DNA from: Dyella sp. C9
Lineage (GTDB): Bacteria > Pseudomonadota > Gammaproteobacteria > Xanthomonadales > Rhodanobacteraceae
Assembly: GCF_003332825.1 (NCBI RefSeq)
Contig: NZ_QIRF01000005.1
Coordinates: 154,158-218,157, forward strand
Direction: 5' to 3'
Length of the DNA: 64,000 nt
In this document: positions 25,563-34,673 of the stretch, one piece after another
How positions within the stretch are numbered: the stretch's first letter is position 1
Layout of the letters: each line of letters begins with the position of its first letter
Notes under the pieces: model-generated
The model's database searches: none
The model's input: only the letters and a program-made list of their open reading frames with translations
Told to the model about the DNA's origin: nothing
Program-made: the position numbers and the translations under genes

Positions 25563-26566
25563 ATCGCAACCGCATCGCACGCACTGAACTTGATCAACTC
25601 CTGCGAGAGAACCTGCTCGATGCCGACACCTACCGCAAGGTCGCCGCACTGTATCCGCTGGGGCGCTGGGATTGGCTCTCGCTGGGCCGCTGGTTCCTGC
25701 TGTTCGGCGCGATCAGTGCCGCTGCTGGCCTGGTCACGCTGTTGCGCAGCCTGTTCGTGTTTACCCTCCTTCACCTGGCGTTCGGGCTGGCGCTCGCTGC
25801 CGGCGGACTGTTTGTTGCCGGCAGGGCGCTAGGTCAACGCCGTTGGCGCTGGAGTGCGCTGACGGCGGAGCTGCTGGGCGGCGGCACCCTGGTAGGGCTC
25901 AGCTTCGTGCTCGGCGCGATCTTCGACACCGGCAGCGGCGACTGGCCCGCCCTGCTGTTCTTCGACCTGATCGTGCTGCTGGCATTGAGCTATGCGCTCA
26001 ACAACGTGCTCCTGCTGATACTGTCCGGCGTGGTGTTTTTCACCTGGTTCGGCGGCGAAACCGGATACAGCAGCGGCTGGGGTGCGTACTGGTTCGGCAT
26101 GAACTATCCCTTGCGCTTCCTCGGTATGGCGCTGCTCATCGCCACTGTGGGCTTCGCACACCTGAAGGCGGAGCACGGCCCATGGGCGGTCTATCGCGGC
26201 TTCAGCAAGGTGTGGATCTCCTTCGGCCTGTTCCTCGCCGAGATGGCGCTGTGGCTGCTGTCGATCTTCGGCAACTTCGATACCATCGAAGGCTCCTGGC
26301 GCGAAGCGCCTGCGGGTGAGCTGGTGTTCTTCAACCTGTGCTGTGCGGCGCTCAATATCGGCCTGCTGCAGGCCGGCATCCGATACAGCTACCGCATGCT
26401 CAGGGCCTACGGCGCCACATTCTTCATCATCCAGGCCTATACGCTGTTCTTCACCTACGTCGGCGGCTATCTCGGCTGGCTGTTCAGCCTGCTCATCGGC
26501 GGCGGATCTGCCCTGGGCCTGGCACTGTGGCTGGAATCGCGCCGGCGCGGGCAGGCACCGGCCTAA
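25559..26566 (+). CDS. Second DUF2157-like multi-pass membrane protein
   Basis: The 335-residue protein has the same architecture as its upstream partner: a soluble head (ELDQLLRENLLDADTYRKVAALYPLGRWDWLSLGRWFLLFG) and about ten membrane helices, closing with an arginine-rich end. The pair probably arose by duplication and divergence. Functions are unknown. The ATGA overlap indicates coupled translation. Confidence 0.7.
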   Translation: MNRNRIARTELDQLLRENLLDADTYRKVAALYPLGRWDWLSLGRWFLLFGAISAAAGLVTLLRSLFVFTLLHLAFGLALAAGGLFVAGRALGQRRWRWSALTAELLGGGTLVGLSFVLGAIFDTGSGDWPALLFFDLIVLLALSYALNNVLLLILSGVVFFTWFGGETGYSSGWGAYWFGMNYPLRFLGMALLIATVGFAHLKAEHGPWAVYRGFSKVWISFGLFLAEMALWLLSIFGNFDTIEGSWREAPAGELVFFNLCCAALNIGLLQAGIRYSYRMLRAYGATFFIIQAYTLFFTYVGGYLGWLFSLLIGGGSALGLALWLESRRRGQAPA

Positions 26567-26612
26567 CCGCCACCCCGCCCAAGGCGCCACAGCAGGACCG
26601 GGTCCAACCCAA

Positions 26613-26653
26613 GCCGGTAAATTTACCCATCCCGGCACAGTAGTTTCTCTATT
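26613..26653 (+). promoter_or_regulatory. Regulon operator pair upstream of the DcaP-like porin gene
   Basis: The distal site is GCCGGTA-AATT-TACCCAT (26613-26630), then CCCGG, then the proximal site CACAGTA-GTTT-CTCTATT (26636-26653). The spacing is 23 bp. The distal centre is 106 bp from the ATG at 26728. Confidence 0.65.
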
Positions 26654-26727
26654 GCCCCTCTGCTCCCTCTCCCTGAAGCTCGCCTAGTGTCGCGTTCGTA
26701 CACCACGAAAGCGGGGGTGAGAGGAGC

Positions 26728-28212
26728 ATGCGGCAGCGGCAGGGCCCGGCAACAGCGGCGAATCACGGTGGGCGGCCTGCGCGCCGCCGCTGGTGGTTCG
26801 GTGCCGCATGGCTGGCACTTTCGCCGGTGCTTGCCCAAACCACGGACAGCTCGGACGAGCTCAAGGCCCAGCTCACCCAGCTGCGTGCACAAATGCAGGC
26901 GCAACAGGCGCAGATGCAGAAAATGCAGCAGCGGCTCGATGAGCTGGAAGCCAAGGTACCGCCTCCGTCAGTCCCCGCCGCCGCGTCGGTCCCTGCGCAA
27001 GCATCGCTGGTGAGCGCTTCGACACCGCCGGCCACTGCCGGCACGCCCCGCCCGTATCGCCCGCCTTCCGCACCGGCCGGCGTAACCGAGCCGCTACCAG
27101 AGGGCTACCTGCGCCTTGGCGACACCGGCAACCTGCTCAAGCTCGATCTGGTGGCGCAACTGGACACCTTGATCGACAACACCACCATGGGCGCGAAGGA
27201 CCTGTTCATGCCCTCGTCGATTCCCGTGCGCGGCCAGCCCTTCTACGGCTCGGGCTGGAACAGCGACATGAGCGCCAAGCAGAGCGTGTTCCGCATGGAT
27301 TTCCGCCGCGACACCGACTACGGCGTGCTCAAGGTGGTCTACAAGAACGACTTCTTCGGCAGCGACAGCGCCGACATGGCATATGACATGCAGTACTTCT
27401 ATGGCGAGCTGGACAACGAACGCTACAGCCTGCTCGCCGGCTACTACAGCTCGGCCTTCAGCGATATCGACGCTTTTCCCAACACGCTCGACTACGAAGG
27501 CCCCAACTCGTTCACCTACAAATACGGCCCGCAGCTGCGATTCCCGCCGGTACTGCGCAAATGGGGCGACAACACGCTCACCCTGCCGATGTCGGTGGAG
27601 AAACCCAATGCCGACATCACCGCGATCGGCCGCTACGTGCCCTACTCGCCCCTGGCCGACTTCACCCTGGGCCTGCGCTGGGAAACGCCGAACTGGCACG
27701 TACAGTGGGCCAACCTCTTTCGCGACCTGGGCATGGAAAACGCCGCCAACGGCAAGGACCAGCGCACCACCGCCTTCGCCACCCAGCTCACCGGCAACAC
27801 CCAGCTGTTCAAGTACGACAGCGCACAAGCCTGGGTGAGCAGCGGTCGCGGCTACGCCAACTTCCTGCAGGACATCTCCGGCCTGGGCCTGGATGCGGCC
27901 TTCACCCGCCAGGGCGTGCTGCAAGCCATCCGCGCACGCGGCTGGGGCCTGGGCTATACGCATGGCTGGACCGCCTCGCTCACCTCCAGCGCCTCGTACG
28001 GCTATCTCCGCGTCAGCCCATCGTCGGACATGTTGATCAGCGAGCAGTTGCCCAAGAGCACCAAGTTCGCGGCAGTGAACCTGGCGTGGCAATTCAGCGA
28101 GCGCGCGATGCTGGGCGTGGAATACCTGTGGGGACAGAACATCGCCCTCACCGATATGCGCGGCGAGGGCCAGCGCCTGCAGACCACCTTGCGTTACGAC
28201 CTCAACCCCTAG
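26728..28212 (+). CDS. DcaP-like trimeric outer-membrane porin
   Basis: The 494-residue protein has a long signal region (RRRWWFGAAWLALSPVLAQ) and an N-terminal coiled coil (ELKAQLTQLRAQMQAQQAQMQKMQQRLDELEAK). A Pro/Ala linker follows, then a barrel starting 'GYLRLGDTGNLLKLDLVAQLDTLIDNTTMGAKDLFMPSSIPV'. Coiled coil plus barrel is the build of DcaP-type trimeric channels, which admit dicarboxylates and other anions; the substrate here is unknown. It is followed 149 bp later by a DUF1254 gene with its own operator. The family call is moderate and the porin nature is firm. Confidence 0.75.
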   Translation: MRQRQGPATAANHGGRPARRRWWFGAAWLALSPVLAQTTDSSDELKAQLTQLRAQMQAQQAQMQKMQQRLDELEAKVPPPSVPAAASVPAQASLVSASTPPATAGTPRPYRPPSAPAGVTEPLPEGYLRLGDTGNLLKLDLVAQLDTLIDNTTMGAKDLFMPSSIPVRGQPFYGSGWNSDMSAKQSVFRMDFRRDTDYGVLKVVYKNDFFGSDSADMAYDMQYFYGELDNERYSLLAGYYSSAFSDIDAFPNTLDYEGPNSFTYKYGPQLRFPPVLRKWGDNTLTLPMSVEKPNADITAIGRYVPYSPLADFTLGLRWETPNWHVQWANLFRDLGMENAANGKDQRTTAFATQLTGNTQLFKYDSAQAWVSSGRGYANFLQDISGLGLDAAFTRQGVLQAIRARGWGLGYTHGWTASLTSSASYGYLRVSPSSDMLISEQLPKSTKFAAVNLAWQFSERAMLGVEYLWGQNIALTDMRGEGQRLQTTLRYDLNP

Positions 28213-28261
28213 CTCGCCCCCATGCGCTCGGTGGAATCAATGCATGCACCAAGGTCCCAGG

Positions 28262-28302
28262 CTAGGTAGTTTTACGGATGCCCGCGCAGAGTTTTCACTG
28301 AC
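28262..28302 (+). promoter_or_regulatory. Regulon operator upstream of the second DUF1254 gene
   Basis: The distal site is CTAGGTA-GTTT-TACGGAT (28262-28279). The downstream copy (CGCAGAG-TTTT-CACTGAC) is poor. The distal centre is 91 bp from the ATG at 28362. Confidence 0.6.
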
Positions 28303-28361
28303 TCGGTGTTCCTCGGGACGTGCTCTGATCTTGCCGACCACACGTGCCCGGGAGACCAGCC

Positions 28362-29843
28362 ATGCGACGTCTCGATACGCTTCTCGCCTTGATCCCCGCG
28401 ACACTGGCCGTAAGCCTGGGCTCGACGGCAGTGGCCGCCGCCGACCTTGCGCCAACGTCTTCCGCGCCGACTCCCGCCACGGCCCTGCCCGGCCCCGTGC
28501 CGGGAACCCGCCTGACCGAATCCTACGTTCGCATGGTCACCCGCGATGCCTACTTCTGGGCCTGGCCGATGGTGAACGTGTACAACCGGCGGATGACCTT
28601 CGCGCACGTGCCGGAACCAGCCCTGCTCGGTGGCACCGTGCCCATTGCTCCGCTCAACGAACTGAGCATGCTGCACAGCTACGTCGACCCTTCCGAACGC
28701 GCCGTGGCCTGCCCCAACCAGGACGTGGTCTACGGCATCTCGCTGCTGGCACTGGATGTAGAACCGGTGGTGGTGCAGGTGCCCGACTTCGACGATCGCT
28801 TCTGGGTGTACCAGGTGGTGGACACCCGCACCGACAGTTTTGCCGACCTCGGCAAGATGTATGGCACCAAGCCGGGCTTCTACCTGCTCGTTGGACCCAA
28901 CTGGCATGGCACGGTGCCCAAGGGCATCTCCGGAGTATTCCGCTCCTCGACCAACACGGGCGTGGTGATACCCCGCGTCTTCATGGACGACACCCCGGAA
29001 GATCACAAGGCCATCCAGGCGGTGGTCAACCAGATCGACGTCTATCCGCTGTCCAAGTTCGACGGCAAGGCGAAGCAACATGACTGGAGCAAGTCACCGA
29101 GCGTACCTGCACCCGCCGGTGGCAGTGGCGAAACCAAATGGGTAGACCCCGACAAGTTCGTCGATGAACTGCCGGCGGTGCTGAAGGACACGCCGCCACT
29201 GCCCGGTGAAGCGGCACGCTACGCGCGCATACAGTCCTTGCTCGATGCCGCAGCCAAGGACCCCAAGCTCAAGGCCGCCATGACAGACGAGGCTCGCAAG
29301 GCGGAGGCCGAAGTCGTCACCCCGCTGCTGCAGTTCCGCAACTACGGCATTCCGCTGCCCTACAACTGGACCACGCAGAACAACGGCGCGGCCTTCGGCA
29401 CCGACTACTTCACCCGCACTGCCGTGGCCCGCTCCAACATCTTCGTCAACAAGCCGAACGAGACAAAGTACTTCTACCAGGACCTCGACCAGGGCGGCGC
29501 CCGCCTCAACGGCAAGAGCAGCTATACGGTGACCTTCAGCAAAGAGCAGATGCCGCCCGTGAAAGGCTTCTGGTCACTGACGCTCTACAACCAGGACCAC
29601 TTCTTCGAGCCCAATGCCATCAAACGCTACTCCGTGGGCACCAAGAACAAGGACCTCAAGCTCAACCCCGATGGCTCGCTCACCATCTACGTGCAGAACA
29701 CGCCACCGGAAGGCGACAAGCGCGCCAACTGGCTGCCCTCCCCCAAGGGCGATTTCTCGCTGTACGTGCGCGCCTACTGGCCGGAACCAGCAGTCACCAG
29801 CGGACAGTGGACACCGCCGCCGGTGGTGAAAAGCACCCACTGA
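28362..29843 (+). CDS. DUF1254/DUF1214 periplasmic protein
   Basis: The 493-residue protein has a signal peptide to about VAAAD. The DUF1254 part is 'VTRDAYFWAWPMVNVYNRR', 'CPNQDVVYGISLLALDVEPVVVQVPDFDDRFWVYQVVDTRTDSFADLGKMYGTKPGFYLLVGPNW', and the DUF1214 part is 'YTVTFSKEQMPPVKGFWSLTLYNQDHFFEPNAIKRYSVGTKNK', 'PDGSLTIYVQNTPPEGDKRANWLPSPKGDFSLYVRAYWPE'. The family's function is unknown. It is full length and sits behind the shared operator. The start at 28362 was chosen over a GTG 18 bases upstream because it begins a classical signal peptide. Confidence 0.92.
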   Translation: MRRLDTLLALIPATLAVSLGSTAVAAADLAPTSSAPTPATALPGPVPGTRLTESYVRMVTRDAYFWAWPMVNVYNRRMTFAHVPEPALLGGTVPIAPLNELSMLHSYVDPSERAVACPNQDVVYGISLLALDVEPVVVQVPDFDDRFWVYQVVDTRTDSFADLGKMYGTKPGFYLLVGPNWHGTVPKGISGVFRSSTNTGVVIPRVFMDDTPEDHKAIQAVVNQIDVYPLSKFDGKAKQHDWSKSPSVPAPAGGSGETKWVDPDKFVDELPAVLKDTPPLPGEAARYARIQSLLDAAAKDPKLKAAMTDEARKAEAEVVTPLLQFRNYGIPLPYNWTTQNNGAAFGTDYFTRTAVARSNIFVNKPNETKYFYQDLDQGGARLNGKSSYTVTFSKEQMPPVKGFWSLTLYNQDHFFEPNAIKRYSVGTKNKDLKLNPDGSLTIYVQNTPPEGDKRANWLPSPKGDFSLYVRAYWPEPAVTSGQWTPPPVVKSTH

Positions 29844-29876
29844 GGCGCCGCCGATATTCGCGGATATACAGAGCAA

Positions 29877-30188
29877 TCAGCTCCCACACCGCCGTGCCCC
29901 ACGCCCGGCGGCCACGGTGGCCAGGTCATAACGCGCCTGCAATTGCAGCCAATAGACCGGGGTGGACTCCAGCACGTGCGACAAGCGCAGGGCGAACTCG
30001 GCGCTGATGCGTCCCTGCCCGAGGATGATCTTCCTCAGCAAGGGCAACGGAATCCCGGTGCGGCGGGCAAGCTGTGCCACCGGCATGGCGCTTGGCTCAA
30101 GGAAATCGTGCAACAGCACCTCGCCAGGACTGCGCACGCTCATCGACGAGTCAAAGTCCATCAGCGGATCGAGCTGTATCAGGCTCAT
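29877..30188 (-). CDS. higA: HigA-family antitoxin (HTH), without visible HigB toxin
   Basis: The 103-residue protein has 'VRSPGEVLLHDFLEPSAMPVAQLARRTGIPLPLLRKIILGQGRISAEFALRLSHVLESTPVYWLQLQARYDL', the classical HigA antitoxin with its helix-turn-helix. In usual higBA operons the toxin gene is directly upstream; here the 697 bp upstream on the same strand contain no open frame resembling HigB. It may be a solitary regulator or the remnant of a lost module. 'GGAGATAAGG' precedes the ATG. Confidence 0.85.
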   Translation of the reverse strand: MSLIQLDPLMDFDSSMSVRSPGEVLLHDFLEPSAMPVAQLARRTGIPLPLLRKIILGQGRISAEFALRLSHVLESTPVYWLQLQARYDLATVAAGRGARRCGS

Positions 30189-30885
30189 CGGGCCTTATCT
30201 CCTGTCAGGCACGGCCCAACAACGGATCAAGCCCTACAGGCTTCCGTGTCGGCGCATGCCGGTAACCGGTGTGCGTGATAGCCGAGGAGTAACGCGCCAG
30301 GCCAGCGAACAATTCAGCGCGGGGGCGGCTACCGGGCGCCGGAAATGCTCACTCCGGGCCTGCTATCAAGCCTTGGGGCGCAAAAGGCGGAATTTATCCG
30401 TAGCCGATGGCGCCTGTCGGCGAAAGCTGACACGACCACTTGTGAGCTTCCCCGCCCGGCGCATGTAGGCCGGCGTAACCGAAACCGAGGGTGCGTTCGA
30501 GGGGAACGGACGCGCGCATGCGTCCCGTATGATCGCCGATAGCCATGGTCAACTCGCGGATAGTTGGTGATGGTCAGCGGGTCGCTGGTGCCACTAACAC
30601 CGGCGGCCCGCGCTTCATGGCATGGTTGCCAAGGCCATCTGCGGTACGCGCTTATCGAACGCCGCAGTGGCCTTCCGAAAGTAGCAAACCACTTTCCGTG
30701 CGCATGTCAGCGATCACCATGCAAGCAACCGATCGCGTGCCGACACCGGTGTCGGCCTCGAATGACCATGGTGGTCATGGAGGCGGCCCGACATGGCAGG
30801 ATCAGGTCGGGGCGTGACGCGCTCAAAACCCCAAGGTCACCATCCGCCATAGGTCAGTAGTGAACTGGCACGCCTGTGCATTCAA
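30189..30885. other. Gene-poor stretch, about 700 bp
   Basis: I see no convincing coding sequence on either strand, no HigB toxin and no repeat structure. A short CCGGTAACCGG palindrome occurs near 30259. The region lies in the patch that also holds an orphan antitoxin and a DUF1214 remnant, so it may be degraded DNA. Confidence 0.5.
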
Positions 30886-31905
30886 CTACTCTACGGGAGC
30901 GGCTTCTGGGAACGTCCAGCTTCCGTCCAGTGCGGTCTTGCGTGCTCGATAGAGCCGGACGATGTAGTTCCAGCCAGGGGGGATGGGAAGGCAGTTGGGC
31001 GTGGTCTTGCTGCATCCACCGAATTGCACCGTGTACGAACCATCCGCATTGGGCTTGGCGGTAAGGTTATTCAGCGAGTACGCATCAAAATCGTTCTTTT
31101 CAAAAAATCCCTTGGCGTTGTAGACGCTGATCGACCAGAAGCCATCGACGGGCACGTCCTTGACCGTGACCTTGTGAACCGTCTTGCCGTCATTGAGCTT
31201 GGGATTGAAGAAGACGTACTTCGCCGCATAGATCGGGTTACCGCCCCAGCCGGTTGCCGCGCCAATGGCGAAATCCACCGGCGACACCTCATCTTTCGCG
31301 CCAAACATGGTTTCGGTAGAAGGCCCCAGCTTTCCAAGCTCCTGAAACGCCTCGCGGACCTTTGCCTGGGAAACCGAATCCCACTTGGGGATCTCGAAAC
31401 TGCCCTTGGCCGCCTGCGCAACTCGGATGGCATCCTGTGCCTGGTGAGCGGCTTGCATATCCTTGGGATCGTTGGGGTTGGCCAGGGTTCGCACAAGCAG
31501 CATCACGTATCGCGTCCCTACCCTGTTCTTGTCCAGGGTGAACGTACCCGGTGCGTAGGACACCTGCGGCGTGTACTGGTCCTCGGATATCACCTGCAAT
31601 GACATGAACCGCTTGCCCGTGTCCGGCAGCGTAATGGTGACCGGGCCAGCGTCGAGATCGAATACGCCCGAGGAGTAAAGCGTATCCCGGTTCATTCGAA
31701 CCACCGCCTGGTGGTCGATGGGAATTGCTTCGCGCTGATGATGGAGCTTGCCGAACGCACCCTCCGCCACCGATTTGCCGAAATACATGTCGGTCTCGGC
31801 GCGAACGAAATTATCGGGCGTTACGGTCTTAGGCAGCTCTTGCGCCGTCGCTACGCCAATGAAAACGCAAGCAAAAGTAAAAAACGTCGCCCCAATGATC
31901 TTCAT
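30886..31905 (-). CDS. DUF1254/DUF1214 periplasmic protein, short form
   Basis: The 339-residue protein has a signal peptide (MKIIGATFFTFACVFIGVATAQ). The shorter DUF1254 domain is 'TVTPDNFVRAETDMYFGKSVAEGAFGKLHHQREAIPIDHQAVVRMNRDTLYSSGVFDLDAGPVTITLPDTGKRFMSLQVISEDQYTPQVSYAPG' and the complete DUF1214 domain includes 'VPVDGFWSISVYNAKGFFEKNDFDAYSLNNLTAKPNADGSYTVQFGGC'. The remnant at 33232-33612 is its close relative and aligns with the last 125 residues. A double operator is found upstream at 31964-32004. The biochemical function is unknown. Confidence 0.92.
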   Translation of the reverse strand: MKIIGATFFTFACVFIGVATAQELPKTVTPDNFVRAETDMYFGKSVAEGAFGKLHHQREAIPIDHQAVVRMNRDTLYSSGVFDLDAGPVTITLPDTGKRFMSLQVISEDQYTPQVSYAPGTFTLDKNRVGTRYVMLLVRTLANPNDPKDMQAAHQAQDAIRVAQAAKGSFEIPKWDSVSQAKVREAFQELGKLGPSTETMFGAKDEVSPVDFAIGAATGWGGNPIYAAKYVFFNPKLNDGKTVHKVTVKDVPVDGFWSISVYNAKGFFEKNDFDAYSLNNLTAKPNADGSYTVQFGGCSKTTPNCLPIPPGWNYIVRLYRARKTALDGSWTFPEAAPVE

Positions 31906-31963
31906 GGCCACACCCTGCGGAATGAAGCAACCAGTAGAGTGATCGCCAGCGAGGCCTGCGCGC

Positions 31964-32004
31964 GACTGCAAATTTACGAGATGGGGCTCCGTAGTTTTAC
32001 CTAA
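31964..32004 (-). promoter_or_regulatory. Regulon operator pair upstream of the short DUF1254 gene
   Basis: On the minus strand the distal site is TTAGGTA-AAAC-TACGGAG (31987-32004), then CCCCA, then the proximal site TCTCGTA-AATT-TGCAGTC (31964-31981). The spacing is 23 bp. The layout and several flanking bases (CCCC spacer, TTTGCAGTCGC) match the sulfatase operator at 40453-40493. The distal centre is 90 bp from the ATG. Confidence 0.7.
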
Positions 32005-32292
32005 GCCATTGGCATGCTGGAGAACGGGTGAACTGTTCGCCATCGATTGCGACTTGTTCCACTCAACGCAAAACACCATGTACGCGCAAACAGATGGAGT
32101 CTCGCGTTGACCGCAAGAGGTCGCAGTCGGAAGCAGACCCACTCGACATCACGATCCAAGCGAGCGTTGGGGGTGCCAAACTCCGTGCGGGCCGGGCCTG
32201 CCGCTTCCAGCCAACACACACGCCCTTCATCTCCGCTTGCATACGGTGCAATGCAGTGTCCAGGATGACCCTTCCGTTCCAGGGAGCAGCCC

Positions 32293-32742
32293 ATGTCGGC
32301 CCAAGTACGCGTCGCTGATCTAAAAGACCTTGACCAGATCGCCGTACTGTTCGACCAGTATCGGCAATTCTACGGTCAGCCCGCCGACGCTGCTCTCGCC
32401 CACCGTTTCATGAAGTCCCGGTTGTCCGAGGGATCCTCATTGGTCATCGTCGCCGAAACCGCTGGAAGTGGGATCGTCGCCTTCACGCAGCTGTATCCAC
32501 TCTTTGATTCAGTAGGCGCTGTGCCCAGCTTCATCCTCTACGACCTTTTTGTGGCGCACCAAGCACGTCGCCAAGGCATTGCCCGGACCTTGATGGTGGA
32601 GACCATGAACGAAACGCGGCGCCGGGGCGCAGGTCGCCTGGAGCTGCAGACGGGGCGCGACAACCTTGCCGCGCAATCGCTCTACGAGGGCCTGGGTTGG
32701 CAACGCGACGACGATTTCTTCGTCTACGCGATTCACCCATAG
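32293..32742 (+). CDS. GNAT-family N-acetyltransferase
   Basis: The 149-residue protein is a complete GNAT domain: N-terminal 'VRVADLKDLDQIAVLFDQYRQFYG', the acetyl-CoA motif 'LYDLFVAHQARRQGIARTLMVETM' (RRQGIA pyrophosphate loop), and the end 'NLAAQSLYEGLGWQRDDDFFVYAI'. It transfers an acetyl group from acetyl-CoA; the acceptor is unknown. It is a single gene, divergent from the DUF1254 gene. Confidence 0.9.
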   Translation: MSAQVRVADLKDLDQIAVLFDQYRQFYGQPADAALAHRFMKSRLSEGSSLVIVAETAGSGIVAFTQLYPLFDSVGAVPSFILYDLFVAHQARRQGIARTLMVETMNETRRRGAGRLELQTGRDNLAAQSLYEGLGWQRDDDFFVYAIHP

Positions 32743-32813
32743 ATATCCGCAGCGAATGGTTGACCTGGGGTGACACCCCGCAAGGCTCTCCTGCGAGGTG
32801 TATTCGCCATCCG

Positions 32814-32999
32814 CTATCGGCGGAACGGCCCCTTCTCGATCTTGGGTTGCTGAGGCGCATGCCCGGGGTGCAAGGGGTCGCGCGCGAAGCTATTGGTGGA
32901 TTGGAATTCCTTGGCCTGCGCGACCGAGGGAGACACCTTCTTGCCAGCATAAATCGAATGAATGGCCTCAACCGACATCGGTTTGGGAGTGTTGTTCAT
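32814..32999 (-). CDS. Possible small hypothetical protein
   Basis: A 61-residue frame (starting MNNTPKPMSVEAIHSIYAGKK) on the minus strand has a weak GAGG before its ATG. Composition looks protein-like (Lys, Ser and Pro rich, hydrophilic), but no family is recognised and the surroundings are degraded. The rest of the 490-bp gap between the GNAT gene and the DUF1214 remnant shows nothing. Confidence 0.2.
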   Translation of the reverse strand: MNNTPKPMSVEAIHSIYAGKKVSPSVAQAKEFQSTNSFARDPLHPGHAPQQPKIEKGPFRR

Positions 33000-33231
33000 T
33001 CGGTCGCCTCGGCGTTTGATGGGTGTCCAGCCACCATACTCCTATTGGCCAAACCGTGTAGTGGCGCCCCTGGCTGCAGCCAAGACCCTTGGATTAAAAG
33101 GAAAATTGGGCCATCCCGGGGGCCAGCCGACACGCCTGGCCCGGGTCGGAAGCGGGCATTCACGGCTGGAAGCCCCCTACCTCAGGGGGATGCACCCAAC
33201 CGTCAGAACGCGCTCGGCTCGCCATACGTGA

Positions 33232-33612
33232 ACAGGCGCCGCATCGGCATGGGGCGGCAATCCGGACAAGGACGCCATGTATCTCAACGTGGTTCCATCG
33301 AAAAACGATGGCAAAACCATCTACAAGTTGACGGCCAAAGATGTGCCCGTGGACGGCTTCTGGTCGATCAGCCTTTACAACGCCAAGGGCTACTTCGAGA
33401 AAAATCCGTACAGCGCCTACGCGCTGAACAACATCACCGCCAAGAAAGACCCGGATGGCACGGTCACCGTGCAGTTCGGTGGCTGCGATGGAAAGATACC
33501 CAACTGCTTACCCATCATGCCGGGCTGGAATTACATGGTGCGGCTGTACCGGCCACGACCAGAGGTACTCAGTGGCTCCTGGAAATTCCCCGAGGCGCGC
33601 CCAGCCGGGTGA
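33232..33612 (+). pseudogene. Remnant of a DUF1254/DUF1214 gene (C-terminal end only)
   Basis: From 33232 the frame reads TGAASAWGGNPDKDAMYLN and continues through 'VVPSKNDGKTIYKLTAKDVPVDGFWSISLYNAKGYFEKNPYSAYALNNITAKKDPDGTVTVQFGGC' to the stop at 33612. This aligns along its length with the last 125 residues of the intact protein at 30886-31905. A stop codon (33229-33231) closes the frame just upstream, and the first 215 residues, signal peptide and operator are missing. It is a 5'-deleted copy. The internal ATG at 33277 could in theory start a 111-residue fragment without export signal. Confidence 0.85.
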
Positions 33613-33808
33613 ATCGATTTGGAGCTGTCCGCTTTCAATTGAGAACGGCATTCCGGATCTGCCTGTCGCCATGACGTAGCGATCATATGAGTGGCCGCGT
33701 TTGGCACCTTGTCGCTTTGGCCATACCGCCCCTGGATTGCCAGGTCCGCCTCGGGTTGCGACCCAGTCGGCGGCGAACATGGCCAGCGCGTCATTCAAGC
33801 TGACCTTC

Positions 33809-34321
33809 CTACTCAGGCAGATTCGACCGAATTAGGCCCGCGATCTCAGCAAGCCGCCCTGAGGAAACTTGGACTCGCGCCCGACGCTGGGGGTCTTCGC
33901 CTGCGTCGTGTGATGCTCCCCGTTGACGTCCGGCGCCATCGAAGGTCGCAAGCTGTGCCGGCCCTACGCCCCAATCGCTGCCCTTCTGCCGGGGCACGAC
34001 ATGAAAGTGAAAGTGGGGCGTTTCCTGTCCACTAAACACCCCGTTGTTCTGGAACGTCAGTATGCCGAGCGGCTCGTACGTCGTGACCAGCGCCTGCGCG
34101 ACCCTCTTGGCCGCGACCATGATCGCCTCGCATTCCTGACGAGAAAGATCGAGCAGCGTAGCGACGTGTCGGCGCGTGATAACGCAACACTGGCCGACTT
34201 CGAACTGCGAAGGATTGATCACGGTGAGCGTATGCTCACTTTCATCGATGACCGCCCATCTGTCTTTGCGGGACGCCGTTTCACAAAGATCGCAAGGGTC
34301 TCTTACGGGAAGTTCAATCAA
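33809..34321 (-). CDS. HIT-family hydrolase, possibly altered C terminus
   Basis: The 170-residue protein has a zinc-finger-like start (CDLCE) and the histidine triad HFHFHVVPR, with 'FQNNGVFSGQETPHFHFHV' and 'TRRHVATLLDLSRQECEAIM'. HIT proteins hydrolyse or transfer nucleoside monophosphates (Ap4A-type or AMP-amidate substrates). After the triad, the segment 'LATFDGAGRQRGASHDAGEDPQRRARVQVSSG' is unusually Arg/Gly rich, while the last residues (RLAEIAGLIRSNL) look normal; this may reflect a pair of compensating frameshifts. No operon partners are evident. Confidence 0.75.
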   Translation of the reverse strand: MIELPVRDPCDLCETASRKDRWAVIDESEHTLTVINPSQFEVGQCCVITRRHVATLLDLSRQECEAIMVAAKRVAQALVTTYEPLGILTFQNNGVFSGQETPHFHFHVVPRQKGSDWGVGPAQLATFDGAGRQRGASHDAGEDPQRRARVQVSSGRLAEIAGLIRSNLPE

Positions 34322-34597
34322 GTGTCATCTCCGTTGCGGCCGAACTGCTTGATCGCACCACTGACTGTGCTGCGTTGACGGCCACGAGGCAAAGCGCGAT
34401 TACGGCGAAGTGTTTGCGCGACAGCCCGCGCTCTTCTTCATCAATCTTGCCCCTTGGATAAGGTCCGCTTCGGATTGCGGATTCAGCCGGTCGTTGCAAC
34501 ACACTGAAGACCGCGCGAGCAACAGGAGTGTTGCAACGGCGGGCAGAATCCGCGGTCGAAAGCAGGCATGTTTATGAAGCCTAGGGCAATGCTCTAT

Positions 34598-34615
34598 CTA
34601 AGTAAATTTACGTAG
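34598..34615 (+). promoter_or_regulatory. Regulon operator, perfect-half copy
   Basis: CTAAGTA-AATT-TACGTAG, the best palindrome of the set. It lies 76 bp upstream of a second operator pair (34674-34714). Between 34322 and 34946 no gene is seen. Confidence 0.65.
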
Positions 34616-34673
34616 GTGCCCTCCCTTATACCGGCTTCGAACGACATCAACCACCATTTCAGCCCAATCGAGA

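Noticed and set aside
30189..30885. HigB toxin expected upstream of higA
   Set aside because: No minus-strand frame of suitable length or composition is present.
34314..34502. 62-codon minus-strand frame upstream of the HIT gene
   Set aside because: No ribosome site, no family resemblance, and it overlaps the HIT start.
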